In this document: one piece after another, positions 26,110 through 33,701 of the stretch | Layout of the letters: the number at the start of each line of letters is the position of its first letter | Numbering within the stretch: the stretch's first letter is position 1 | Source: Chitinophaga pollutisoli | GTDB taxonomy: Bacteria > Bacteroidota > Bacteroidia > Chitinophagales > Chitinophagaceae | Length of the DNA: 64,000 nucleotides | Assembly: GCF_038396755.1 (NCBI RefSeq) | Contig: NZ_CP149822.1 | Location: 4,804,001-4,868,000 of the forward strand | Direction: 5' to 3' | The notes under the pieces: model-generated | Seen by the model: only the letters and a program-made list of their open reading frames with translations | What the model was told of the DNA's origin: nothing | Databases searched by the model: none | Translations under genes and position numbers: made by a program

Positions 26110-27192
26110 TTATTCATATGTGTCCGGTTTCAGCACATGTGTTGTCCGGCTTTGCAGCGCGTTCCGTTTTTCGAAATCGAGGAGCCACTGTTTGCGGTGG
26201 ACGCCGCCTCCGTAACCGGTGAGTTGCCCGTCTTCGCTGATGATGCGGTGGCAGGGAACGAGGATGGAGATGCGGTTCATGCCATTGGCTCGCGCCACGG
26301 CCCTGATGGCGGCGGGCATGCCAAGGGTGGTTGCCTGCCGTTTATAGGTGCTGGTAGTTCCGTAAGGCACGGTTTGCAGGAGCTCCCAGACCTGTTGCTG
26401 GAAGGGCGTTCCGGGCATGAAAAGGGGCACGGTGAAGGCGGATCTCGTGCCATTGAAGTATTCGTCGAGTTGCCGGCGGAGGGTGTCGAAATGAGGATTG
26501 TGGCCGGGGATGATTTCGGCGTTATGCAACCGGGCGATGTCTTTGAGCTCGGTTTCGAGCATTTTGCGGTCGGAGAATTCCAGCAGGCAGATGCCGGCGT
26601 CGGCAGCGCAGGCGAACATGGTGCCGAGGGGCGTTTCCAGCCGTTCGATATTGATGAGATTGCGGTGGCGGCTGTTAGAGGGCGCCACACCGAAAACGGA
26701 TTTGAACGAATCGGCGAAGCCGCTGAGAGAGTCGTATCCCGATTCAAAAGCGGTACCGGTTACGGGTGCGCCGTCGCGCAGGTGGCGGAAAGCGGAGTTG
26801 AGGCGGAACATCCGCTGGTAGGCGTGAAAAGTGATACCGTGATTTTTCAGGAACCAGCGGCGGATGGCACTGGGCTCCAGTCCCAGGCGCAGTAATTCCT
26901 CGTCCCGGAATTTTTTCGACGGATCGGCGGCGAGCGCGTCCATCAGCTCGCGGATATGCACCGGTGTTTCGCCGCTTTTTTCGAGCGGACGACACACCTT
27001 GCAGGGGCGATACCCTTTCTGGATGGCTTCTTTCGCCGTTGTCACGAACTCCACGTTCTCCGGTTTCGGCTTGCGGGCCGTACAGGTGGGGCGGCAAAAG
27101 ATGCCGGTAGTTTTAACGGCGGTGAAGAAAGTGCCTTCGAACGTGCTGTCTTTTTCAAGGATCGCCTGGTACATTCTTTCGCGGGTAAGCAT
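26110..27192 (-). CDS. ada: Ada: bifunctional AraC regulator and methylated-DNA-protein-cysteine methyltransferase
   Basis: 360 residues, full Ada length. The zinc domain carries Cys33, Cys37, Cys64 and Cys67 (GIFCRPTC and RPCKVC), where Cys33 is the expected acceptor of methyl groups from DNA phosphotriesters. An AraC-type helix-turn-helix follows (about 85-170). The C-terminal O6-alkylguanine transferase has the active-site Cys314 in VPCHRI. Methylation of the N-terminal Cys turns such proteins into activators of alkylation-repair genes, including their own. No alkA or alkB gene adjoins it; the downstream permeases are probably unrelated. Confidence 0.96.
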   Translation of the reverse strand: MLTRERMYQAILEKDSTFEGTFFTAVKTTGIFCRPTCTARKPKPENVEFVTTAKEAIQKGYRPCKVCRPLEKSGETPVHIRELMDALAADPSKKFRDEELLRLGLEPSAIRRWFLKNHGITFHAYQRMFRLNSAFRHLRDGAPVTGTAFESGYDSLSGFADSFKSVFGVAPSNSRHRNLINIERLETPLGTMFACAADAGICLLEFSDRKMLETELKDIARLHNAEIIPGHNPHFDTLRRQLDEYFNGTRSAFTVPLFMPGTPFQQQVWELLQTVPYGTTSTYKRQATTLGMPAAIRAVARANGMNRISILVPCHRIISEDGQLTGYGGGVHRKQWLLDFEKRNALQSRTTHVLKPDTYE

Positions 27193-27255
27193 GGGCGTTG
27201 TGTTTTAAGCAAAGGTAGCCCGGCCGGGGAAGGGTGGCAACCGGAAAATTGACAA

Positions 27256-28158
27256 CTATTTTTCGGGCTGCGGATCGCGTTTTTGGGAACTGAGCCAGAT
27301 ACCGGCGATTACCAGTGCACCGCCTGCCCATTGCAGTCCGGTAAAGGATTCGTGGAGGAAGAGGAAAGCCACGATGGCGCCGATAACGGGGTTGAGGTTG
27401 AGGAAATTCCCGACTTGCGCGGCGGGCAGGCTTTCCAGCGCTTTGTTGTACAGGAAATACGCCACGGCGGAAGCGAGGATGCCGCAATAGCCCAGCCCCA
27501 GCCAGGCCTGCCACGAAATCGCGGGCCATCCCTTCTGCTGGATTTCCAGCATGCCGATCGGGTAGGAAAGCACCGTTCCGATCATCATGCTGAGTGCCGT
27601 CACCTGTAGCGTGTCATGGTCTTTCACCGTGCGGGACAATAACGTGTATACGCTCCAGAGGCATACGGCCGCTACGATGAGCGCGCTGCCGAGGGGGCCG
27701 TTCTTCGATTCCGCAGTTGTACCTACAAATCCGACCAGTATGACGCCGATGACCGACAAAATGATTCCGGCCAGGAGCCTCCCGCTGAGGTGCTCTTTGA
27801 GAAACAACGCTGCCGGAACGGCGATGGCCACGGGTACTAGCCCTTCTATGATGGCGCCTGTGCTGGCGGGAATGTAATGCATGCCGGTGTTGAAGCAGAG
27901 ATAGTAAAACGTGGTGCCCGAAAGCCCCATCAGCGTCAGCTTCCCGAAAGGCAGCGGCGCCCGCGATTTCCGCCTGCTCAGGAGATAGAAAGGCAGCAGC
28001 GCCAGGCAGGCGATCGTATTGCGGATGGCGGCCGCCGTGAGTGGAGGCACCTCCGTCACCACAAACTTCGTTACCGAAAACGAACTGCCCCAGATCAGGA
28101 GCACAATAAAAATGGATATAAGCCCGCGCGTATGTAGCGGACTGTTGCTGTTGTTCAT
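27256..28158 (-). CDS. EamA/DMT-family transporter
   Basis: 300 residues with ten predicted transmembrane helices in two EamA repeats (about 12-145 and 155-290). Typical blocks are FIVLLIWGSSFSVTKFVV at the start, FLKEHLSGRLLAGIILSVIGV closing repeat 1 and NLNPVIGAIVAFLFLHESFTG with GGALVIAGIWLS closing repeat 2. Members export metabolites such as amino acids or nucleotides; the substrate cannot be read from sequence. It ends 63 bp before ada on the same strand and may be read with it. The N-terminus is divergent from the glycosidase-like gene across a 216-bp region. Confidence 0.92.
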   Translation of the reverse strand: MNNSNSPLHTRGLISIFIVLLIWGSSFSVTKFVVTEVPPLTAAAIRNTIACLALLPFYLLSRRKSRAPLPFGKLTLMGLSGTTFYYLCFNTGMHYIPASTGAIIEGLVPVAIAVPAALFLKEHLSGRLLAGIILSVIGVILVGFVGTTAESKNGPLGSALIVAAVCLWSVYTLLSRTVKDHDTLQVTALSMMIGTVLSYPIGMLEIQQKGWPAISWQAWLGLGYCGILASAVAYFLYNKALESLPAAQVGNFLNLNPVIGAIVAFLFLHESFTGLQWAGGALVIAGIWLSSQKRDPQPEK

Positions 28159-28374
28159 AAGCTGGCCGCCGTTAGGTTCGCGCCCGCCCCCAAAATAATA
28201 AACCGCATGATATCATTTTATCTTAATGTAATGGGTAATTATTTCACAATCGATTGCAGGTGAAAAGCCATTGAATAGACCGCCATCCCTTCGTACATTG
28301 GTAAACAGGACAAACGCCCGTATGGAAGCAGCAAACCGCCAGCGCCGCTTTTTGTCCGCTCGTAAATTGAAGCT

Positions 28375-30537
28375 ATGAATAAGAAATGGACTTGCATCAT
28401 CCTGGGAGTGCACCTGGCCGCAGGTACGGCTGACGGCCAAACATCGCCCGCCCGTAAAACGGACTGGCTCATCACGCCGGTCACAGAAAAGGCGAAAGTA
28501 ATGGAAAAAGGAAAGGACGTGACCCTCAGCAACGGCCTGGTTTCCCGCTCCTTCCGCATCAGCCCCAACGTGGCCTGCTATGATTACGTTAACCTCACCA
28601 ACGGCCAGCAGCTCCTCCGCGCCGTGAAGCCGGAAGCGCGTATTACCGTCAATGGTAAAACGTACAACGTGGGCGGTTTGAACGGACAGCAGGAAAACGC
28701 GTACCTGTTGCCCTCCTGGCTCGACGGTTTCACCGCCGGCGCCAATGATTTCGCTTACGTCCGCCACCAGGTTTCGGAACTGAAGCCGCGGGTGCAATGG
28801 ACCGGGAAATACTGGGCCGCCAACCGCAAACAAGCCACCGCCCGCCAGGTCGATTTCCTGTATGCCGGGAAGGCCCCCGGCACCGAAGGCCTGCATGTCA
28901 CCGTCAGCTACGCTATTTACGACGGATTGCCGCTCATCGCCAAATGGGTAACCGTGGAAAATAAAAGCGGCGCAACGGTTGCGGTGAACCAGGTGGTTCA
29001 CGAAATCTTGGGCATGGTGGAAGAAGAAAGCGCCGTGATCGGGCAGCCCCACCAGTTGAAAAAGCCCCAGGGCATTTACTTCGAAACGAATTATGCGTTC
29101 AACAACGCCATGCAATATCCCATCAGCGACCAAACTTCCCACTGGAAGAAAGATTCGTCTTATACCTCGCAGGTGAACTACGACTACGGAACGCCCTGCC
29201 TGTTCGAAGCCTATCCGGATAAGGTGACGGCAGTGGCCCTCGCTGATGGCGAAAAGATGACTTCTCCCGCCACCTGGGAGCTCCTGATGGATAGTTACGA
29301 CCGCGAAAGGCGTGGGCTGGCCGTGCGCAAAATGTACCGTACCATCGCGCCCTGGACCACCAGCAATCCCATATTTATGCACCTGGTAAGTAAAAACGAC
29401 CAGCAGGTAACGGACGCCATCGACCAGTGCGCAGCCACGGGCTACGAAGCGTTGATCCTCAGCTTTGGCAGCCACGTCAACATGGAAGACACCTCGGCCG
29501 CCAATATCACCCGCTGGAAATCGCTCAGCGATTACGCGCACGGCAAAGGCATCCTGATCGGCGGGTATTCGCTGTTCAGCTCGCGCCGCATCAGCGATAA
29601 GGATGATGTCATAAATCCCGCCACCGGCAAACCCGGCGGTGCATTCTTCGGCAACGCGCCCTGCTTCGGCAGCGAATGGGGATTGGCTTACCGTGATAAA
29701 ATCAAGTACTTCATTTACCAGACCGGTTTCGATATCTGGGAGAATGACGGTCCCTATCCCGGCGACGTCTGCGCTTCCACCACCCATCCCGGCCACAAGG
29801 ATGCGCACGACTCGCAATGGCGCCAGATGGAAATCCAGAAAGAACTTTACCGCGACCTCAACGAGCATGGCGTATACATCAACGCCCCCGACTGGTATTT
29901 CCTCGACGGTACGCACAAAATTGCGCTCGGGTACCGCGAGGTGAATTTCTCCCTTTCCCGCGACCAGCAAAAAATCCTGAACCGCCAGAACATTTATGAC
30001 GGCACCTGGGAAAAGACGCCCTCCATGGGCTGGGGCTTTGTGCCGCTGACCAAATACCAGGGCGGAGGCCCCGAAGCGGTGCTGGAGCCGTTAAAGGATC
30101 ACCTCGGGGATTATAAGCAGCTCATGTTCCAGTATTACGGAGCGGGCATCCAGGCCTGTTACCGCGGCCCGCGCTTGTATGATACAGATGAAACGAAGCA
30201 GGTAGTGACGGATATGGTGAGCTGGTACAAAAAATACCGCACTGTCCTGAATTCGGACATTGTTCACCTCCGCCGTGCCGACGGCCGCGATTGGGACGGC
30301 ATTCTGCATGCGGACCCGCAGGGCAAAGAGAAAGGTTTTCTTATCCTGTATAATCCCCTCAAAACGCCCATTACCCGTACTATCAGCGTTCCGCTTTATT
30401 ACACGGGCCTCACCGGCACCGCGAAACTGCTGGCCAACGGCGTTACCGCCAAAACTTACACCTTAGGGCGTAATTACAATATCGAAATGACGGTGACGCT
30501 GCCGCCGGAAAGCTATAACTGGTGGGTGGTACAGTAA
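28375..30537 (+). CDS. Secreted glycosidase-like protein, alpha-galactosidase superfamily-like, unclassified
   Basis: 720 residues with a short signal peptide (MNKKWTCIILGVHLAAGTADGQ). Residues 35-330 look like a beta-supersandwich (VSRSFRISPNVACYDYVNLTNG...), 330-620 like a TIM barrel (YEALILSFGSHVNMED, GILIGGYSLFSSRR, FDIWENDGPYPGDVCAS, YINAPDWYFLDGTHK) and 640-720 like a C-terminal Greek-key domain. This order is that of GH27/GH36-like retaining alpha-glycosidases. Asp residues after barrel strands (IWENDGPYPGD and APDWYFLDG) are candidate catalytic residues. I cannot assign a CAZy family with confidence. It stands alone, divergent from the exporter gene, with a hairpin after its stop. Confidence 0.65.
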   Translation: MNKKWTCIILGVHLAAGTADGQTSPARKTDWLITPVTEKAKVMEKGKDVTLSNGLVSRSFRISPNVACYDYVNLTNGQQLLRAVKPEARITVNGKTYNVGGLNGQQENAYLLPSWLDGFTAGANDFAYVRHQVSELKPRVQWTGKYWAANRKQATARQVDFLYAGKAPGTEGLHVTVSYAIYDGLPLIAKWVTVENKSGATVAVNQVVHEILGMVEEESAVIGQPHQLKKPQGIYFETNYAFNNAMQYPISDQTSHWKKDSSYTSQVNYDYGTPCLFEAYPDKVTAVALADGEKMTSPATWELLMDSYDRERRGLAVRKMYRTIAPWTTSNPIFMHLVSKNDQQVTDAIDQCAATGYEALILSFGSHVNMEDTSAANITRWKSLSDYAHGKGILIGGYSLFSSRRISDKDDVINPATGKPGGAFFGNAPCFGSEWGLAYRDKIKYFIYQTGFDIWENDGPYPGDVCASTTHPGHKDAHDSQWRQMEIQKELYRDLNEHGVYINAPDWYFLDGTHKIALGYREVNFSLSRDQQKILNRQNIYDGTWEKTPSMGWGFVPLTKYQGGGPEAVLEPLKDHLGDYKQLMFQYYGAGIQACYRGPRLYDTDETKQVVTDMVSWYKKYRTVLNSDIVHLRRADGRDWDGILHADPQGKEKGFLILYNPLKTPITRTISVPLYYTGLTGTAKLLANGVTAKTYTLGRNYNIEMTVTLPPESYNWWVVQ

Positions 30538-30564
30538 CGACAAACAGAGAAGTTCCGAATAGAC

Positions 30565-30594
30565 AAGGGGCAGCACCATACGGCGCTGCCCCTT
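30565..30594. terminator. Hairpin between convergent genes
   Basis: A perfect 10-bp inverted repeat AAGGGGCAGC / GCTGCCCCTT around a 10-nt loop lies 28 bp after the glycosidase-like stop and 24 bp from the permease stop. Short T/A tracts on both sides suit a weak bidirectional terminator. Confidence 0.65.
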
Positions 30595-30617
30595 CTAAAT
30601 ATTGGGAAGCAAATGAT

Positions 30618-32057
30618 TTATAGTGCAGTGCTGTTCTTCCTGCTTTTCACGATCATGTAGCAGACATAGAGGAATACCAGCCAAACGGGGATCAGCAGCA
30701 CGGGCAGCGCCATGCCGGTGAGCAACATCAGCCCCAGGATACCGGTCAGGAAGATGAGGCAGATATAATTGGAAACGGGATAGAGGAACGAAGGGAACTT
30801 CGTGGTCGCCGATCCGCCTTTATAATGTTGCCGGAATTTCAGGTGCACCACGCTGATCATCAGCCAGTTGATGATGAGCGCAGAAACCACCAGCGACATC
30901 AACGCGTGGAGGGCTTTTTCAGGCATGAGCTTGTTGATGATGATGCAGATCGCCACGAACAGGCCCGAAATCACGATCGCCAGCACGGGCACGTGGTTTT
31001 TGTTCAGACGCGAAAGGATGGCCGGGGCGTTGCCCTGTTCTGCAAGTCCGTACAGCATGCGGGAATTGCTGTATACGCAGCTGTTGTACACCGACAGCGC
31101 CGCTGTGAGCACGATCAGGTTGAGTGCGTTGGCGATGAGGCTGGTAAAATAAATAGTCTTGCCGAACATCGTGAACTGGAAGCCTTTGAGGCTTTCAAAT
31201 ACCATCACGAACGGGCTGCTGTCTGTCGTAATATTTTTCCAGGGCGAAAGAGCGAAGAGAATGATGAGGGCGCCAACATAGAAAATGAGTATCCGGTAGA
31301 TCACCTGGTTGGTCGCGCGGGGAATGGTTTTTTCGGGTTGATCAGCTTCTGCGGCGGTGATCCCGATGAGCTCAAGTCCGCCGAAAGAGAACATGATCAG
31401 CGCCAGCGCCGCCAGGAGGCCCTGGTAATTGCCCTGCCCGTCGGACTGGAGAAGGCCTTTGGGGAAGAACCCGCCGTCGTTCCAGAGGTTGTTGATACTG
31501 GCCTGGGGACCGCCGTTGCCGCTGAAAAGCAGGTATACGCCGAAGATGATCATGGCGATGATGGCCACCACTTTCACGATGGAAAACCAGAACTCCGCTT
31601 CTCCGTACACTTTTACGGAACTAAGGTTCAGGGCGTTGATGGTAATGAAGAAGAAAAGGCTCGATGCCCAGAGGGGGATCTCCGGCCACCAGAACTGCAC
31701 ATATATGCCGATGGCGGTGAGTTCGGACATGCTTACCAGGATGTACAGCACCCAGTAATTCCATCCGGAAGCGAAGCCCGCGAATGTGCCCCAGTATTTA
31801 TAGGCGAAGTGGCTGAAGCTCCCTGAAACAGGTTCTTCCACAACCATTTCGCCCAGTTGGCGCATAATAAAAAATGCGATGACACCTGCCAGCGCATATC
31901 CTAAAATCACAGATGGCCCCGCCTGTACGGCGGCCGGACCGATGCCGAGGAAAAGCCCCGTGCCGATGGCGCCTCCCAGGGCGATCAGCTGAATGTGGCG
32001 GTTTTGAAGCCCCCGTTCCAGCTTGCGGTCGGCGGACTGTTCGTTGTTATGTTTCAA
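30618..32057 (-). CDS. pheP: PheP-like aromatic amino acid permease (APC superfamily)
   Basis: 479 residues and about 12 membrane helices. Compared from memory with Escherichia coli PheP, long blocks agree: RGLQNRHIQLIALGGAIGTG, IMRQLGEMVVEEPVSGSF, ASGWNYWVLYI, FSFGGLELIGITAAEA and LSVYNSCVYSNSRMLYG. It should take up phenylalanine or related amino acids with protons. The start appears to be a TTG: the frame has no ATG before an in-frame stop two codons upstream. The likeness to an enterobacterial protein is stronger than expected for this phylum. Other AAT-family permeases (AroP, ProY) are the alternative. Confidence 0.85.
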   Translation of the reverse strand: MKHNNEQSADRKLERGLQNRHIQLIALGGAIGTGLFLGIGPAAVQAGPSVILGYALAGVIAFFIMRQLGEMVVEEPVSGSFSHFAYKYWGTFAGFASGWNYWVLYILVSMSELTAIGIYVQFWWPEIPLWASSLFFFITINALNLSSVKVYGEAEFWFSIVKVVAIIAMIIFGVYLLFSGNGGPQASINNLWNDGGFFPKGLLQSDGQGNYQGLLAALALIMFSFGGLELIGITAAEADQPEKTIPRATNQVIYRILIFYVGALIILFALSPWKNITTDSSPFVMVFESLKGFQFTMFGKTIYFTSLIANALNLIVLTAALSVYNSCVYSNSRMLYGLAEQGNAPAILSRLNKNHVPVLAIVISGLFVAICIIINKLMPEKALHALMSLVVSALIINWLMISVVHLKFRQHYKGGSATTKFPSFLYPVSNYICLIFLTGILGLMLLTGMALPVLLIPVWLVFLYVCYMIVKSRKNSTAL

Positions 32058-32197
32058 TGTCTAAAGGTGGATATGATTGTAATATGTGTTATTTTTCGCT
32101 AAAAATATTCCCGTACCGCGAAAATTCTTCCCAAATGAGCGCTTCTCACCCACCCGTTGGTGAAACTTTCTTTACTTTACCCGCGAACATATCAGGA

Positions 32198-32227
32198 GGG
32201 AACAACACCGGTTGTTCCCTTTTTTTA
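32198..32227 (+). terminator. Strong plus-strand terminator upstream of the ArsR gene
   Basis: A perfect 9-bp stem GGGAACAAC / GTTGTTCCC with loop ACCG is followed directly by eight T. There is no plus-strand gene for 1.6 kb upstream, so it may end antisense transcription across the permease gene, an unseen small RNA, or an attenuated leader. Confidence 0.75.
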
Positions 32228-32244
32228 TCCTGTTCAAAAATAAA

Positions 32245-32262
32245 TGTAGGGATTTTCCTACG
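32245..32262. promoter_or_regulatory. Candidate ArsR operator 1
   Basis: Inverted repeat TGTAGG, 6-bp spacer, CCTACG (five of six pairs) upstream of the putative -7 box. The same unit recurs 30 bp downstream, centre to centre, about three helical turns. Confidence 0.55.
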
Positions 32263-32268
32263 CATTTG

Positions 32269-32276
32269 TATATTTG
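32269..32276 (+). promoter_or_regulatory. Candidate Bacteroidota -7 promoter box
   Basis: TATATTTG fits the Bacteroidota TAnnTTTG consensus in all fixed positions. It lies between the two operator palindromes and would give a leader of only about a dozen bases before the ArsR ATG. No clear -33 element is visible. Confidence 0.5.
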
Positions 32277-32292
32277 TAGGGAAATGCCTACA
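32275..32292. promoter_or_regulatory. Candidate ArsR operator 2
   Basis: Perfect inverted repeat TGTAGG, GAAATG, CCTACA, ending two bases before the ArsR start codon and overlapping the -7 box. A repressor bound here would block initiation, as in autoregulated ArsR genes. Confidence 0.65.
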
Positions 32293-32294
32293 TA

Positions 32295-32669
32295 ATGGAA
32301 AGAAGAAGAGACGTATTCCAGGCGATAGCCGACCCCACCCGCCGGGGCATCATTCAACTGCTGGCAGACCGACCGCTGACCATGAACGCCATCGCGGATT
32401 ACTTCGACACCAGCCGCCCCACCGTGTCTGAACATGTAAAACTCCTCGAAGAATGCGGGTTGGTGGTGATCCGGAAAGAAGGGCGGGAACGGCATTGCGA
32501 AGCGCGGCTTGAAAAGCTGTCGGAAGTTGCCGACTGGGTAGCGCAATACACCGCCTCCTGGAGCAAGACCCTCGATATCATGGAATCCTATCTGCTGAAA
32601 ATAGCACCCAAAATAAAAAATTCAAAACATGAAAAACACGACAAACGCCGCAAGCCCCGCGGCAAATGA
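32295..32669 (+). CDS. ArsR-family transcriptional repressor
   Basis: 124 residues. The winged helix-turn-helix is clear: RRDVFQAIADPTRRGIIQLL, then ADYFDTSRPTVSEHVKLLEECGLV and a wing IRKEGRERHCEARLEKL. There are no metal-binding Cys pairs, so it is not of the arsenic/zinc-sensing kind but of the class that pairs with AHSA1 proteins. The C-terminal 20 residues are a Lys/Arg-rich tail (KNSKHEKHDKRRKPRGK) created by a 41-bp overlap with the next gene. Two palindromes at 32245-32292 are probably its own operators. It likely controls both genes as one unit with translational coupling. Confidence 0.9.
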   Translation: MERRRDVFQAIADPTRRGIIQLLADRPLTMNAIADYFDTSRPTVSEHVKLLEECGLVVIRKEGRERHCEARLEKLSEVADWVAQYTASWSKTLDIMESYLLKIAPKIKNSKHEKHDKRRKPRGK

Positions 32670-33132
32670 AGTCCTCATTTCGCGGACGGTCAATTTCCCC
32701 CGCGCGCTCGTTTTCCAGATCTGGAGCGACCCGGAGCACCTTCCGCGATGGTTTGCCCCAGATGGCTGCGGCATTCATTTCACCACGCTGGACATCCGGC
32801 CGGGCGGCCGCTTTCATTCCTGCGTGCATACACCAGACGGTAAAGAATGCTGGTGCGTAGGCGAATATCACGAAGTAAACGCGCCGGAAAAAATCGTGTA
32901 TAATATCGCCATCGCCGACGAACAGGGCAACCGCCGCACCTCCGCCGAAGCTGGCATGGATCCCGCCTGGCCTGATGAAACCCTCGTTACCGTCACCTTC
33001 CGCGCGCTGGACAACGACCGCACGGAAATCGTTCTCCACCAGGCTGCTCCGGCCGAGGTGGCGCGCAAAACAGGCGCCTATCCCAGCTGGCTCCAGATGC
33101 TGGATCGCATGGAAGCGGCGCTCGCTGCTTAA
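32629..33132 (+). CDS. SRPBCC/AHSA1-like ligand-binding protein
   Basis: 167 residues of the START/Bet v1-like fold: ISRTVNFPRALVFQIWSDPEHLPRWFAPDGCG at the start, GGRFHSCVHTPDGKECW in the sheet, VTFRALDNDRTEIVLHQ and a long C-terminal helix SWLQMLDRMEAALA. AHSA1-type proteins form a hydrophobic cavity; many Bacteroidota copies are encoded directly after a metal-free ArsR repressor, as here. The start overlaps the ArsR gene by 41 bp, so its translation is probably coupled. The ligand and role are unknown. Confidence 0.88.
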   Translation: MKNTTNAASPAANEVLISRTVNFPRALVFQIWSDPEHLPRWFAPDGCGIHFTTLDIRPGGRFHSCVHTPDGKECWCVGEYHEVNAPEKIVYNIAIADEQGNRRTSAEAGMDPAWPDETLVTVTFRALDNDRTEIVLHQAAPAEVARKTGAYPSWLQMLDRMEAALAA

Positions 33133-33182
33133 TACCTACATTTCTTCCCGGCCGGCAAAAACGGTGGGATGTTGTAAATTGT

Positions 33183-33639
33183 GTGTCCTTCCAATACCAT
33201 GCGATCTTACAGGATTCCACCGCCACCGCCGGCGCCGCGGCTGGTTACATTCCCTACTGCTGGGTGGGAGAAGTGACGCTTTCTCCGGGGATGACTATGC
33301 GCCATTTGTCAGTCGCCAAGAGCGCGGCACGCATCATTTTCCATTGCGAAGGTAGGTTTGGTATGGAAACACCTGGCGGGAGCTGGGAACCTTCATTCCT
33401 GGCGGGCTTCCCGAGAAAAATCCTGGATATTCGCGTGGAACTGTTGCCCGGTGTAGTGCAAGGTGATGTCGATAAGTGCGGATTATGCGATGCAACTGGG
33501 TGACCCGGAGCCGGCGGCAACACTCCTGCATAGCATCAAATCCCATCCGCTGTCTGCCGATCGTCAGGAATTTCATACGGTCCTGCAACTTGTAGCCGAC
33601 CTGGAAACGCGTTTGCAGGAATTGGATACCAGTAAATAA
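33183..33639 (+). pseudogene. Broken gene, possible AraC-family sensor-domain remnant
   Basis: The 569 bp between the AHSA1 and channel genes hold no intact gene but look like eroded coding sequence. Frame A (from GTG 33183 to 33503) contains VGEVTLSPGMTMRHLS, SAARIIFHCEGRFGME and GSWEPSFLAGFPRK. From memory this is the pattern of the N-terminal domain of a group of Chitinophaga-type AraC regulators (ARIxFHxxGxF, SFLAGF). A second frame (33466-33639) encodes MSISADYAMQLGDPEPAATL and ends ETRLQELDTSK, overlapping by 38 bp and shifted by one base. No helix-turn-helix part is left. An independent small gene at 33466-33639 is the alternative. Confidence 0.4.
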
Positions 33640-33701
33640 TCCCCGGGGAAATATTCCGCATCTTCCCAACAATCAGCCGGGAAATTTGTAAATTGTTGGA
33701 T

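Noticed and set aside
28213..29970. 585-codon open frame on the minus strand opposite the glycosidase-like gene
   Set aside because: It is antisense to a clearly protein-like gene with a signal peptide, its product has no recognisable motif and is rich in Val/Gly/His as expected from complementary GC-rich codons.
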